NCBI RefSeq assembly: GCF_015500075.1
Contig: NZ_CP045496.1
Span: 5,342,001 to 5,406,000, forward strand
Origin: Mesorhizobium sp. INR15
Lineage (GTDB): Bacteria > Pseudomonadota > Alphaproteobacteria > Rhizobiales > Rhizobiaceae
Length of the DNA: 64,000 nt
Direction: 5' to 3'
The notes under the pieces are model-generated. The model made no database searches, was not told where the DNA came from, and worked only from the letters and a program-made list of their open reading frames with translations. The position numbers and the translations under genes were made by a program. This document shows, piece by piece, positions 51,840-61,505 of the stretch (positions within the stretch are counted from its first letter, which is position 1; each line of letters starts with the position of its first letter).

Positions 51840-52693
51840 GGCGCCAGCTCCCCCGCCAGCCAATTCAGCGTCCAGTCGGCCGGCCGACCAACGACGAGCA
51901 ACCTGTGCAAGGCCGGCAGCAGCGTGCGCAGTTCGCCTTCGAGGGTAAAGGGCGGGTTGACCACCACAAGGCCGCTGCCATCAAGGCTAGGCTCTCGCGA
52001 CGACGGCCTGATCTCGAACTCGATATCGAGCACCCTCGGAATGCCTGTCTCCTTGAGGGCTTTGCGGAAAGCGATCACCGCCTTGCGGTCCTTGATCGGA
52101 TACCACAGCGCATAGATACCGCTTGGCCAGCGCTTGTGCGCCTTGACCAACCCGTCGACGAGACGGCCGAACTCCCCCTCTTCCTCGAAAGGCGGATCGA
52201 TGAGGACAAGGCCGCGCTTCTCCTTAGGCGGAAGATGCGCACCAAGCGCCAGCCAGCCGTCGAGTTCGATCACCCTGGCCTGAAAATCACCATCGAACTC
52301 CGCCTTCAGCTTCGCGGCGTCCTTCGGGTGCAGTTCGATCGCCGACAGCCGGTCCTGCTTGCGCATGAGGTGCCGGGCAATCAGCGGCGAGCCTGGATAT
52401 TTTTTCACGCCGCCATCGGGATTGAGCGCTCGCACCGCATCGAGATAGGGAGCCAGAAGCGCAGCCGCGAGCTTGCCCAATTGGGCGTCGACAAGCCGGC
52501 CGATGCCGCCCTGCCATTCGCCTGTTTTCTGCGCCTCGACCGAAGACAGATCGTAGCGGCCAATGCCGGAATGGGTGTCGATGACGCGAAACGCCTTGTC
52601 CTTCTGCTTCAGATATTCGAGCAGGCGCGTCAGCACGACATGCTTGACGACATCGGCGAAATTTCCTGCGTGATAGGCGTGACGATAGTTCAA
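51836..52693 (-). CDS. rlmJ: 23S rRNA (adenine(2030)-N6)-methyltransferase
   Basis: The 285-residue enzyme has the RlmJ start NYRHAYHAGNFADVVKHVVL, a SAM-binding region (RVIDTHSGIGRYDL), the catalytic DPPFE motif in LVLIDPPFEEEGEF, and a second NPPF in VVVNPPFTLEGEL. It methylates A2030 in 23S rRNA. It overlaps its upstream partner (52690) and the methyltransferase downstream by four bases each, forming one tight operon. Confidence 0.93.
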   Translation of the reverse strand: MNYRHAYHAGNFADVVKHVVLTRLLEYLKQKDKAFRVIDTHSGIGRYDLSSVEAQKTGEWQGGIGRLVDAQLGKLAAALLAPYLDAVRALNPDGGVKKYPGSPLIARHLMRKQDRLSAIELHPKDAAKLKAEFDGDFQARVIELDGWLALGAHLPPKEKRGLVLIDPPFEEEGEFGRLVDGLVKAHKRWPSGIYALWYPIKDRKAVIAFRKALKETGIPRVLDIEFEIRPSSREPSLDGSGLVVVNPPFTLEGELRTLLPALHRLLVVGRPADWTLNWLAGELAP

Positions 52694-53304
52694 GTTGACC
52701 CCCTGCCCCAGCGCGGTGGAGGCGGCTGCGAATTCGGATTTTCCGGACGGCCACCACCTCCGCCGAAACGGAACGCCAGCACCAGGCCGATCAGACCGAT
52801 TGCCATCAGCGAGAAACCCACCGGCCGCGCGCGCCGGTCTACCTCACCCGCGCCGGAGCGCAAGATGAGATCGACCGTCCGCATCGGTATGCTCTCGGCA
52901 TCGCCCGGCCCAACGATGAACGTATAGGCGCCGTCAGTGACATCGGTGATCAGACCGGCTTCGTCGCGGAAGATCTTGTCCGGCAGTTGCGGGCTCGCCT
53001 CGCGTGGATCGGAGTGATTGAACCGCAGCGTATCGGCGAGAACAGTGCGGCCACCGGTGCCAGCGGTGATGGTCAACACGGCGCGTTGCTGGGAAACGAT
53101 GCGCTCGGCCCTGGCGGTGAGGTCGACCAGGACACGCACGGGTGCATCACCAGCCTTCAATGACACAGTCGCCGGCTTGAACCTGCCTTGCTCATAGACG
53201 CGCCAGCTGCCGATCTCGTGGCCGGAGAAATTGGCCATCGCAAAGGGATAGACGACGCCAATACCGGCGCCGGCAAGCAGGATGAGCAGAAAGAGAGCGC
53301 GCAT
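52690..53304 (-). CDS. Two-helix membrane protein of unknown function
   Basis: The 204-residue protein has an N-terminal helix (ALFLLILLAGAGIGVVYPFA), a periplasmic domain of about 140 residues (SLKAGDAPVRVLVDLTARAE, TITAGTGGRTVLADTL, TDGAYTFIVGPGDAES) that looks beta-rich, and a C-terminal helix (GFSLMAIGLIGLVLAFRFG) followed by a Pro/Gly-rich tail. It overlaps rlmJ by four bases, so the product may be co-translated, but no link to rRNA methylation is known to me. Confidence 0.7.
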   Translation of the reverse strand: MRALFLLILLAGAGIGVVYPFAMANFSGHEIGSWRVYEQGRFKPATVSLKAGDAPVRVLVDLTARAERIVSQQRAVLTITAGTGGRTVLADTLRFNHSDPREASPQLPDKIFRDEAGLITDVTDGAYTFIVGPGDAESIPMRTVDLILRSGAGEVDRRARPVGFSLMAIGLIGLVLAFRFGGGGGRPENPNSQPPPPRWGRGST

Positions 53305-53374
53305 CGGATGGTCCCTTGCAACTATCTGGCATTGCCGCCGTCGCGGATGCGTTCCTTGGCCGAAGTGAGCCTTG

Positions 53375-53824
53375 CTACGCCTTGCGCTCCCAGCGGCGGT
53401 CGGACGTCTGCTGCCAATAAGTGACAGCGTGGCCGGCGTCCTTCATCGTCTTCCAGTGCGTACGCGCCGCGGCGACCTGGCCGCTGTCGTGACCATCGAA
53501 CAGGAACACGGCACGCTCGTACGCGCCGAGGTCCGAGGGTGACGCACCGTCGACAAGGAAGCGGATCTTGGCGTCATTCGGGTTGCCGTCACCGGTGGTC
53601 AGCAGAACCGGCTGATCCTCGGAATGGGGTTCGCGATCGGTCGCGTGCGCCAGGAACGAATCATCGCGGAAGGTCCACAGGTGCTGATCGAGCGCATCGC
53701 GCCGCTCCTCGGTGCCGGTTTGCACGACCGCGCGCCAACCGCGATCAACGCTGCGCTCGAGAAGGCCGGGAAGGGCATCCTCGAGCGTTGATTCGGTCAT
53801 GTGGTAGAAGAGGACGTCGGTCAT
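53375..53824 (-). CDS. holC: DNA polymerase III subunit chi
   Basis: The 149-residue protein begins TDVLFYHMTESTLEDALPGL and has the chi features RGWRAVVQTGTEERRDALDQ, LWTFRDDSFLAHATD, QPVLLTT and FLFDGHDSGQVAAARTHWK. Chi links the clamp loader to SSB on the lagging strand. It lies 19 bases downstream of pepA, a common alphaproteobacterial arrangement. Confidence 0.92.
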   Translation of the reverse strand: MTDVLFYHMTESTLEDALPGLLERSVDRGWRAVVQTGTEERRDALDQHLWTFRDDSFLAHATDREPHSEDQPVLLTTGDGNPNDAKIRFLVDGASPSDLGAYERAVFLFDGHDSGQVAAARTHWKTMKDAGHAVTYWQQTSDRRWERKA

Positions 53825-53843
53825 GGTCGCGCCTTGAAGTTCC

Positions 53844-55340
53844 TCACCCCTCGTAGTTGTCGCGCACCAACCGATCAAGCAGCCTGACGCCGAAGCCCGA
53901 GCCCCATGACTGGTTGATCTCGTTCGACGGCGAGCCCATCGCGGTGCCGGCGATATCAAGATGCGCCCAGGGCGTATCCTTGACGAAGCGCTGCAGGAAT
54001 TGCGCGGCGATGATGGCGCCACCGTAGCGGCCGCCAATGTTTTTCATGTCGGCATTCTTGGAATCGATCAACTTGTCGTATTCGGCGCCAAGCGGCATGC
54101 GCCACAAACGCTCCTGCGTCGCTTGCCCGGCCGCCGTCAGCCGCTCAGCCAGTTCGTCATTGTTGGAGAACAGGCCGGCATAGTGCTGGCCGAGCGCCAC
54201 CATGATGGCGCCAGTCAGCGTGGCCAGGTTGACCATGAATTTAGGCTGGAAACGGTCGTTGCAATACCAGAGCGCGTCCGCCAGCACGAGACGGCCCTCG
54301 GCGTCGGTGTTGAGCACCTCGATGGTCTGCCCCGACATCGAAGTGACAATATCGCCGGGCCGCTGCGCATGGCCATCGACGGCATTTTCGACCAGCCCGA
54401 TGATGCCGACGACGTTGGCCTTGGCCTTGCGCGCGGCCAGCGCGTGCATGAGCCCTGTCACCGCTGCCGCGCCACCCATGTCGCCCTTCATGTCTTCCAT
54501 GCCCGATGCCGGCTTTATCGAATTGCCGCCGGTGTCGAACGTGACGCCCTTGCCTACGAAAGCGACTGGACTGTCCTTGGCCTTGCCTCCGTTCCACTGC
54601 ATGACAGCCATACGGGCCCCACGCGGCGAGCCCTGGGCGACCCCAAGCAGCGAGCCCATGCCGAGTTTTTTCATCTCCTTCTCGGCCAGAATCTCGACCT
54701 TGACGCCGAGCGCTTCCAACGCCTTGGCCTGCGCGGCAAATTCCACTGGTCCAAGCACGTTTGCCGGCTCATTGACCAGGTCACGGGCCAGAAGCACGCC
54801 GTCGACCACGGCTTCCATGTCGGCAAAGGCCTTTTTCGCGGCAGCCGGATCCGCGGTCAGGATGGTCACCTTGGCGGGCCTTTTCGCGTCTCCCTTGGTG
54901 TCGTCCTTGTCCTTCTTCGTCTTGTACTTGTCGAAGACATAGCTGCGCAAAAGAATGCCCGCGGCCAGATTTGCCGCGTCCTTCCCACTTGGCGAAGCAC
55001 CGACAATTTCGAGTACCACAGCCACGTCCGTGGCCTTGCGCAATGACGCCGCGATGGTGCCGCCAAGTTTCATCCAGGCGTATTCATCGAGCCCCGAGAC
55101 CTTGCCGGCGCCGACTGCCACCAGCCTGTCGAGCGATGTGCCTTCCGGCGCCAGGATTTCGACGACACTGCCAAGCTTGGCAGTGAATTCGGCGATGGGA
55201 AAAGCCCGCTCAAGTGTTTTTGCCGGGTCGCATGCCTTTGCCGTCTCGCCCAGGCCGCCGTCATCAGCCGGTAGCACGAAAACGCTGCCCTTTTTCGGTG
55301 CGGCAAATTTAGCGAAGGCGATCGAAGGTCTCGAAGTCAT
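53844..55340 (-). CDS. pepA: Leucyl aminopeptidase (M17)
   Basis: The 498-residue enzyme has a divergent N-terminal domain (to about residue 170) and the M17 catalytic domain with ARDLVNEPANVLGP, FVGKGVTFDTGGNSIKP, MEDMKGDMGGAAAVTGL and the signature NTDAEGRLVLADAL, which supplies two metal ligands. In GGNSIKP the usual Ile or Leu is Asn, next to the catalytic Lys. It removes N-terminal residues from peptides in the cytoplasm. ATG 55340 is chosen because earlier codons lack family sequence. Confidence 0.94.
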   Translation of the reverse strand: MTSRPSIAFAKFAAPKKGSVFVLPADDGGLGETAKACDPAKTLERAFPIAEFTAKLGSVVEILAPEGTSLDRLVAVGAGKVSGLDEYAWMKLGGTIAASLRKATDVAVVLEIVGASPSGKDAANLAAGILLRSYVFDKYKTKKDKDDTKGDAKRPAKVTILTADPAAAKKAFADMEAVVDGVLLARDLVNEPANVLGPVEFAAQAKALEALGVKVEILAEKEMKKLGMGSLLGVAQGSPRGARMAVMQWNGGKAKDSPVAFVGKGVTFDTGGNSIKPASGMEDMKGDMGGAAAVTGLMHALAARKAKANVVGIIGLVENAVDGHAQRPGDIVTSMSGQTIEVLNTDAEGRLVLADALWYCNDRFQPKFMVNLATLTGAIMVALGQHYAGLFSNNDELAERLTAAGQATQERLWRMPLGAEYDKLIDSKNADMKNIGGRYGGAIIAAQFLQRFVKDTPWAHLDIAGTAMGSPSNEINQSWGSGFGVRLLDRLVRDNYEG

Positions 55341-55707
55341 TATGTCCTGCTTTCGGGGAGTGGCGCTAATGCACGATGAAGCGGCTTTCAAGATCGCGCG
55401 ACATTTGGTCGTTTTCCAGCATTTGGCAAGACTTTGCCGAGATCGCACCCCATATGGCGGATGGAATCGATGGCGATTCGTCGCGGAACGGCCCCGCTTC
55501 CTGCCGCAACCTGTTGTTAACCATCGATGTTCGCCGTTTATTATCCATTGCCGCCGACACTCCAGGTCATCGGGGCGCGTGATATGGAACGGGAGCCAGA
55601 TCGAGCCGCCCATGAAAACCGCCGATGGAACCAGTTGTGCGGGCGTCGCCGGACGGCTACCTTGTCAGGTGGCATGATGCCGTTCGAGAAAATCGAGAAA
55701 AGCCTTC
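55341..55707. promoter_or_regulatory. Divergent promoter region of pepA and the lpt operon
   Basis: The 367 bases contain no supported gene; frames of 60-70 codons on both strands have no protein-like features. It must hold the pepA and lptF promoters. Confidence 0.5.
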
Positions 55708-56910
55708 ATGAAGGTCGTTGAACGCTACATCATGCGCCGCGCTTTCGTGGTCTTCCTGGCAGCGCTTGTCTGGACATTGGCCATCGTGTGGACGACGCAG
55801 GTGTTGGCCAAGATCAACCTTGTCACCGACAGCGGCCAGTCAGCCTTTACCTTCTTCGAAGTCGCCGGCCTCATTCTCCCTTCGATCGTCCCGATCGTCG
55901 TGCCCTTTGCCTTGGTCGTGGCCGTGGCCCAGACGCTTAGCACCATGAACTCGGATTCCGAGCTCGCCGTCGTCAACGCGGCCGGCGCCTCGCGCTGGAC
56001 GATCGTGCGGCCGATCATGCTTCTGGCACTCGCGGCCGCGGTCTTTTCCTTCGCCGTCGACAACGGAATTGATCCCTATGCGCGCCAGAAAAACCGCGCT
56101 TTGATCGCGTCGTCGCGCGCGGACCTGTTGTCGCTGATCATTCAGGAAGGCACGTTCCGCAAGATCGAAGAAGGCCTGTTCCTGCAGATCGGCGAGCGGC
56201 TTCCCGAGAACCGGCTGGGTGGCATCTTTGTCGCCGATTCGCGCGAAGAGGGCGTCAATCTCGTCTACTACGCCAAGACCGGAAGCATCATCGAACGCGC
56301 CGGCGAGAAGGTGCTGATGATGAATGACGGCGTCATCCATCGCAAAACGTTGACCGGTGATCTGTCGGTCATCCGGTTCACCTCCTATGCCTTCGATATG
56401 TCCGCCTTCATGTCGGCGGCTTCCGCGGTGACGCTGATGCCGAAGGACCAGACGACCCAATATCTGCTCAATCCGAGCCCCAACGACAAGAATTACCAGC
56501 AAAGTCCGAACGAGTACCTAGCCGAGGTCAACCAGCGTTTTTCGGAATGGACATATTCGCTGGTCTTCGCGCTGATCGCGCTGGCGGTCGCGGGAGATGC
56601 GCGCTCGCATCGTGAAGCACGCGTCAATCCGCTGATAACGGCCATCACCATATCGCTGTTCGTGCGCTGGCTTGGGTTCTTTGCCGCCAGCAAGGCCGAC
56701 GACGTGCCGCAATACGCCTATATGGTTTATGGTATTCCCATCGTCGCATCGGCGGTGGCGATCTGGTTCATCGTCTCAAACCGCACTATGGAACTGCCGG
56801 TGGCCTGGGCAGACGGGATGACCAATCTGACTGCCCGCATGGGTGACGGCTGGAACGCCATCAAGGCGCGTTTGTTTGGGCGTGGCGCATCCGGGCAAGG
56901 GGTCAGCTGA
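55708..56910 (+). CDS. lptF: LPS export ABC transporter permease LptF
   Basis: The 400-residue inner-membrane protein has the usual LptF/G layout: helices near residues 13-30, 50-80 and 97-118, a jellyroll periplasmic domain (residues 120-270), and three helices at the C-terminus (YSLVFALIALAVAGDAR, LITAITISLFVRWLGFFA, GIPIVASAVAIWFIV). It pairs with LptG and the LptB ATPase, encoded elsewhere, to extract LPS from the inner membrane. It overlaps lptG by one base. Confidence 0.94.
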   Translation: MKVVERYIMRRAFVVFLAALVWTLAIVWTTQVLAKINLVTDSGQSAFTFFEVAGLILPSIVPIVVPFALVVAVAQTLSTMNSDSELAVVNAAGASRWTIVRPIMLLALAAAVFSFAVDNGIDPYARQKNRALIASSRADLLSLIIQEGTFRKIEEGLFLQIGERLPENRLGGIFVADSREEGVNLVYYAKTGSIIERAGEKVLMMNDGVIHRKTLTGDLSVIRFTSYAFDMSAFMSAASAVTLMPKDQTTQYLLNPSPNDKNYQQSPNEYLAEVNQRFSEWTYSLVFALIALAVAGDARSHREARVNPLITAITISLFVRWLGFFAASKADDVPQYAYMVYGIPIVASAVAIWFIVSNRTMELPVAWADGMTNLTARMGDGWNAIKARLFGRGASGQGVS

Positions 56911-57992
56911 TGGGCTGGACGCTGGGCCGATATTTTTTCTTCCGCTACGTGACAATCACGTTCTGGTTCTTCATCGGCCTGCTGGCGCTGGTGTTCCTGA
57001 TCGATTTCACCGAGTTGTCCGGCCGCACAACCGGCCTGCCCGGTTTCACCTATGGGACAGCGGTGGCCATTTCCGCGCTCAGGATACCGATGATCATGCT
57101 GCAGACAGTGCCGTTTGTCGGCCTTTTCTCCGCCATGGCGACGCTGGTCTCACTCAATCGAAGATATGAACTGGTCATCGCCCGTTCCGCCGGCGTTTCC
57201 GCGTGGCAGTTTCTGTTGCCATGCTGCATCGGTGCACTGCTGTTCGGCGCCTTGTCGGTCGGTGTCATCAACCCGCTCGCCGCGCATGCCTTTTCCTTGT
57301 CCGAGCAGATCGAGACCGAGCTGCGTTCCGGCAAATCCAACACCGTTTCGGCTGATGCAGCACCCTGGATTCGGCAGAAAACCAGTTCCGGCGACACCAT
57401 CATCGGCGCACGCGCCATCCTGAACCAGGGTCTGGAGATGGCCGACGCCGTCTTCTTCATTCTCGATGCGCAAGGCAACATCGTTGAACGCAAGGACGCG
57501 GCGCGGGCTTTCCTGCGCGACGGTTATTGGGATTTGCAGGACGTAAAGACCTTCAAGGATGGCATCATCAAGCCTGCGGCAAACGATCGCGTGCCAACCA
57601 ATCTCAAACCGGAATTCGTGCAGGAGCGGCTGGCGCGCCCGGAAACCATTCCGTTCTATGACCTGCCCGGCAAGATCGAGGTTGCCCGCTCCTTCGGCCT
57701 GAAGGCGGATGCCTTCGCCATGCAGTTTGATTCTCTGGTGGCGTTGCCGTTCCTTCTCGTCGCCATGACGCTGATTGCGGCAACAGTTTCAATGCGATTT
57801 GCCAGGATGGGACAATCCGCGACGATGATTCTGGGTGGCATCATCGCTGGCTTTCTGCTTTATGTCGTTTCGGTGCTGGTGAAGGCGTTCGGCGTGGCGG
57901 GATTCGTGCCTACTGTCGTGGCTGCCTGGGTGCCGGTTATAGTAGCTATGTTCTTCGGGGTGACTTTCCTGCTATACAAGGAAGACGGCTAG
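56910..57992 (+). CDS. lptG: LPS export ABC transporter permease LptG
   Basis: This 360-residue paralogue of LptF starts WTLGRYFFFRYVTITFWFF and has three helices (to about residue 120), a jellyroll domain with DAVFFILDAQGNIVERKDAA, and C-terminal helices (LVALPFLLVAMTLIAATVSM, IAGFLLYVVSVLVKAFGVAG, FVPTVVAAWVPVIVAMFFG). It overlaps lptF by one base (TGATG) and its stop overlaps the lptD start, so the three subunits are made in sequence. Confidence 0.94.
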   Translation: MGWTLGRYFFFRYVTITFWFFIGLLALVFLIDFTELSGRTTGLPGFTYGTAVAISALRIPMIMLQTVPFVGLFSAMATLVSLNRRYELVIARSAGVSAWQFLLPCCIGALLFGALSVGVINPLAAHAFSLSEQIETELRSGKSNTVSADAAPWIRQKTSSGDTIIGARAILNQGLEMADAVFFILDAQGNIVERKDAARAFLRDGYWDLQDVKTFKDGIIKPAANDRVPTNLKPEFVQERLARPETIPFYDLPGKIEVARSFGLKADAFAMQFDSLVALPFLLVAMTLIAATVSMRFARMGQSATMILGGIIAGFLLYVVSVLVKAFGVAGFVPTVVAAWVPVIVAMFFGVTFLLYKEDG

Positions 57993-60436
57993 TGAGGGAG
58001 GCGTTTTTGCCCAGCAATAGGCAGGCCCGTTTGGCGCGCCTCTATGCGGCGACCGCCTTGGCGTGCCTGTTCGCCTGCGCCGCCCCGGCGGCCCCTGCGT
58101 TTGCGCAGCAAGTCGGTGATTTGGGAGCCAAGGTTCCAGACGGCACGCAGATGCTGCTCGCCGCCGATACGCTTGTCTACAACAACGACAACCAGACGGT
58201 GACCGCCGTCGGCGCCGTGCAGATAGACTACGGCGGCAATCGCCTCGTCGCTCAGCGGGTCGAATATGACCGCGCCACCAAGCGCCTGGTCGCGAGCGGC
58301 AATGTCGAGCTTGTCAACAGCGATGGCACCAAGATCAATTCGGATCATATCGACGTCACCGACGATTTCGCCGATGGCTTCGTCAACGCGCTGCGCGTCG
58401 AAACCGTCGACAAGGCTTATTTCGCCGCCGAAAGCGCCGAGCGCATGGGCGGCGTCCTGACCACATTCCACAATGGCGTCTACACCGCCTGCGAGCCGTG
58501 CGAAGACAAGCCCAACAAAGCGCCGACCTGGCGCATCAAGGCCAGAAAGATCATCTGGAACGGAGAGAAAAAGACGGTTCGCTTCGAGAACGCGAATTTC
58601 GAATTCTTCGGTTTTCCGCTTGCCTACCTGCCAGCGTTCGAGATCGCCGACCCGACGGTGAAGCGCAAGAGCGGCTTCCTGATTCCGAGCATCAGCTACA
58701 ACAGCCACCTGGGCTACAGCGCCAAGATTCCATATTATCTCGCGCTTTCGCCGACATACGACCTCACGGTCACGGCGGGCGGCTATACCAAGCAGGGCTT
58801 TCTTGGCGAGGCTGAATGGCGGCAGCGCTTCAACAATGGCGAGTACAGCCTGAAGATCGCTGGCATTCGGCAGAAAAACCCCGACGGCTTCATCGACAAC
58901 GCCGCGTTCCCCGGCAGTGCTGGCCACAACGTCGATTCGGGCGAAGCGGGCGATCCGAACAAGTTCCGCGGCATGATGGGCACCCAAGGCCAGTTCGCTA
59001 TCAACCCGCGCTGGAATTTCGGCTGGGACGTCCTGCTGCAAACCGACAAGAACTTCTCCAACACCTACAACATCGACAAATATAACCAAGGCGTTCATCA
59101 ATCGTCGGTCTACCTGAACGGGCTCAACGGCCGTAACTATTTCGACCTACGCGCGATGCATTTCGAGGTTCAGGAAGATACGCTCAACAGCAATCCCGCC
59201 GCGCGTAGCGGCCAGCAGCCGTGGGTGCTGCCTTCGCTCGACTATGCCTATATCCCCGATGTATCGGTCGCTGGCGGGCAGTTGTCGCTCAACGTCAATG
59301 CCCGGGTCATCCGCCGCGATGATCTCGATCAGACTTTCGACACCCCATATAATCCCCTTACCCCCGTGCAGCGTGTTCGCGGCATAGCAGGTGAATCCGG
59401 TCGCCTTACCGCAGAGGCTGAGTGGAAGCGCACTTTCACCACCGACGGCGGGTTGGTGCTGACCCCCTTGCTGGCACTGAGCGGCGACGCCGATTATGTC
59501 CGGGCTTCATCGGCCTCATTAACTGCCATTGCTCAGATGGCGATTAATCCGGAAATAGGCACGAACGCCGACATGCGATCCTCGTTCGCACGCTACATGG
59601 CCACCGCCGGGCTTGAAATGCGCTGGCCGGTGCTGTTCTCCATGGCCAATTCCAGCCACGTGCTTGAGCCCATGGCGCAGGTTTTCGTCCGACCGAACGA
59701 ACAATATGTCGGCGGGCTCGCGGTTCCCAACGAGGACGCGCAGAGCTTCGTCTTCGATGCGACCACGCTGTTCGAGCGCGACAAGTTCTCAGGCTATGAC
59801 CGTGTCGAGGGTGGCTCACGAGCCAATGTCGGCCTGCGCTATTCCGGCTCCTACAACAATGGCTGGGGCACCAACGCGCTGTTTGGCCAGTCCTACCAGA
59901 TTGGGGGCCAGAACTCGTTCGCGGCGCCTGATCTCGTCAATGTGGGCGCCTATTCGGGCCTCGAGAAGGCCACATCGGATTATGTCGGCCTGTTCGGCGT
60001 CAACAGCCCGAACGGGTTCTCCGCATCGGTCAGCGGGCGTTTCGACGAACAGACTTTTGAAGTCCGCCGTGCTGAAGTGAAAGCCGCCTTCTCCGGTCTT
60101 CCGGTGTCGTTGAGTGCCAAATACGCCTTCATCCAGGCGCAGCCGCTTTACGGCTTCACCACCGACCGCCACGAAGTCACGCTCGGTGCGTCGACCCATC
60201 TCGCTGAAAACTGGCGTGTTTTTGGAACCGGAACCTATGATCTGCAGCAAAGCCTGCTGGTCAGTGATGGCGTTGGCTTTGCCTACAATGACTCCTGCTT
60301 CACCTATCTGATGACGTATTCGCAGTCGCGTGACCTCAACACCAGGGAAGTGACGCAGAACATCGGCTTCAACCTGTCCTTCCGTACGCTGGGTGATTTC
60401 GGTTCATCGAGCAGCGCTGCCGGCGCGATCCAATAA
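57992..60436 (+). CDS. lptD: LPS assembly outer-membrane protein LptD
   Basis: The 814-residue precursor has a signal peptide (LYAATALACLFACAAPAAPAFA), an LptA-like jellyroll domain (residues 45-170; LVYNNDNQTVTAVGAVQIDY, VASGNVELVNSDGT) and a large C-terminal barrel ending in NIGFNLSFRTL. Mature Cys occur at ACEPCEDK and in the C-terminal NDSCFTYL, so inter-domain disulfides as in E. coli are possible but the pattern is reduced. The start may be GTG 57992 (AAGGAAG upstream) or TTG 58007 (GAGGGAGG upstream). Confidence 0.93.
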   Translation: MREAFLPSNRQARLARLYAATALACLFACAAPAAPAFAQQVGDLGAKVPDGTQMLLAADTLVYNNDNQTVTAVGAVQIDYGGNRLVAQRVEYDRATKRLVASGNVELVNSDGTKINSDHIDVTDDFADGFVNALRVETVDKAYFAAESAERMGGVLTTFHNGVYTACEPCEDKPNKAPTWRIKARKIIWNGEKKTVRFENANFEFFGFPLAYLPAFEIADPTVKRKSGFLIPSISYNSHLGYSAKIPYYLALSPTYDLTVTAGGYTKQGFLGEAEWRQRFNNGEYSLKIAGIRQKNPDGFIDNAAFPGSAGHNVDSGEAGDPNKFRGMMGTQGQFAINPRWNFGWDVLLQTDKNFSNTYNIDKYNQGVHQSSVYLNGLNGRNYFDLRAMHFEVQEDTLNSNPAARSGQQPWVLPSLDYAYIPDVSVAGGQLSLNVNARVIRRDDLDQTFDTPYNPLTPVQRVRGIAGESGRLTAEAEWKRTFTTDGGLVLTPLLALSGDADYVRASSASLTAIAQMAINPEIGTNADMRSSFARYMATAGLEMRWPVLFSMANSSHVLEPMAQVFVRPNEQYVGGLAVPNEDAQSFVFDATTLFERDKFSGYDRVEGGSRANVGLRYSGSYNNGWGTNALFGQSYQIGGQNSFAAPDLVNVGAYSGLEKATSDYVGLFGVNSPNGFSASVSGRFDEQTFEVRRAEVKAAFSGLPVSLSAKYAFIQAQPLYGFTTDRHEVTLGASTHLAENWRVFGTGTYDLQQSLLVSDGVGFAYNDSCFTYLMTYSQSRDLNTREVTQNIGFNLSFRTLGDFGSSSSAAGAIQ

Positions 60437-60556
60437 CGGACGACCGCCCGGCAACGGGCGATCAGCTGGCGACATCGTTTTGCCGCATAACGCAGGCAGG
60501 GGTATCGTTGACCTGATACAGGGATGGACTTGGGTCGATATCGGGGTGGAATTGGG

Positions 60557-61492
60557 ATGATTTCGATGCGGAAATACCTCTTTTCGGCAGGATTTGCGCT
60601 GCTTGTGGCGGCGACATCTGTCTCGTTCACTGTCATGACGCCGCCGGCCTTCGCCAGCGAGATCAAATATGTCATCAACGATATCCCGCTCACCTCCGGT
60701 GACATCGCGCACCGCGCGGCATTTCTGAAGCTGCAGCACAAAAAGGGCGATGCCGCCCAGGAAATGATCGATCAGACGTTGCGTCTGGCCGAAGCGAAAC
60801 GCCTCGGTATCCGTATCAGCGACGCGCAAGTCGAGGCCGCCTACCAGCGCTTTGCCTCAAGCAACAAGATGCAGCTCAACCAGCTCGATGGCGTGATGGA
60901 GAAGTCCGGCGTTACCAGGGACCACTTCAAGGAATTCATTCGCGCGCAGATGGCTTGGAATCAGGCTCTGAGCGCACGCTACCGATCCGGCGATGGCACT
61001 GGCGCGGTCAGCGAACAGGACATCGTGAGGAAGATGCTCGAGAAGGGCGGCGCCAAGCCGAGCGCCACCGAATACATGCTGCAGCAAGTCATCTTCGTCG
61101 TGCCGGCGGCCGAACGCAATGCGACCCTGGCCAAGCGCAAGCGCGAGGCCGATGCCATGCGCGCCCGCTTCAACGGCTGCAACACGACGCGCGAATTCGC
61201 CAAGGGCCTGATCGACGTCACAGTTCGCGATCTGGGCCGGGTCCTGGCGCCGCAATTGCCGCCTGACTGGGCTGAACAGATCAAGGCGACCAAGGTGGGT
61301 GGGGCAACTGTGACGCGCGCGACCGACCGCGGCATCGAGTTCATCGGCATCTGTTCGTCGCGCGAAGTATCCGACGACAAGGTCGCGCAGATGGTGTTCC
61401 AGGGCGAAGGCTCCGGGGACAAGAATGCTGACGAGCTCAGCAAGAAATATGTCGACGAGTTGAAGGCGAAAGCCCGAATCGTCAAACGCTGA
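60557..61492 (+). CDS. SurA-like periplasmic chaperone/peptidyl-prolyl isomerase
   Basis: The 311-residue precursor starts at ATG 60557 behind GGTGGA and has a signal peptide (YLFSAGFALLVAATSVSFTV). A SurA N-terminal chaperone domain follows (YVINDIPLTSGDIAHRAAFL, RLGIRISDAQVEAAYQRFA). One parvulin-like domain follows (YMLQQVIFVVP, RDLGRVLAPQLP, GIEFIGICSSREV), but it is weakly conserved. It probably helps LptD and other barrel proteins fold. Only one isomerase domain is seen, against two in E. coli SurA. Confidence 0.86.
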   Translation: MISMRKYLFSAGFALLVAATSVSFTVMTPPAFASEIKYVINDIPLTSGDIAHRAAFLKLQHKKGDAAQEMIDQTLRLAEAKRLGIRISDAQVEAAYQRFASSNKMQLNQLDGVMEKSGVTRDHFKEFIRAQMAWNQALSARYRSGDGTGAVSEQDIVRKMLEKGGAKPSATEYMLQQVIFVVPAAERNATLAKRKREADAMRARFNGCNTTREFAKGLIDVTVRDLGRVLAPQLPPDWAEQIKATKVGGATVTRATDRGIEFIGICSSREVSDDKVAQMVFQGEGSGDKNADELSKKYVDELKAKARIVKR

Positions 61493-61505
61493 AATCGGCA
61501 CGAAC

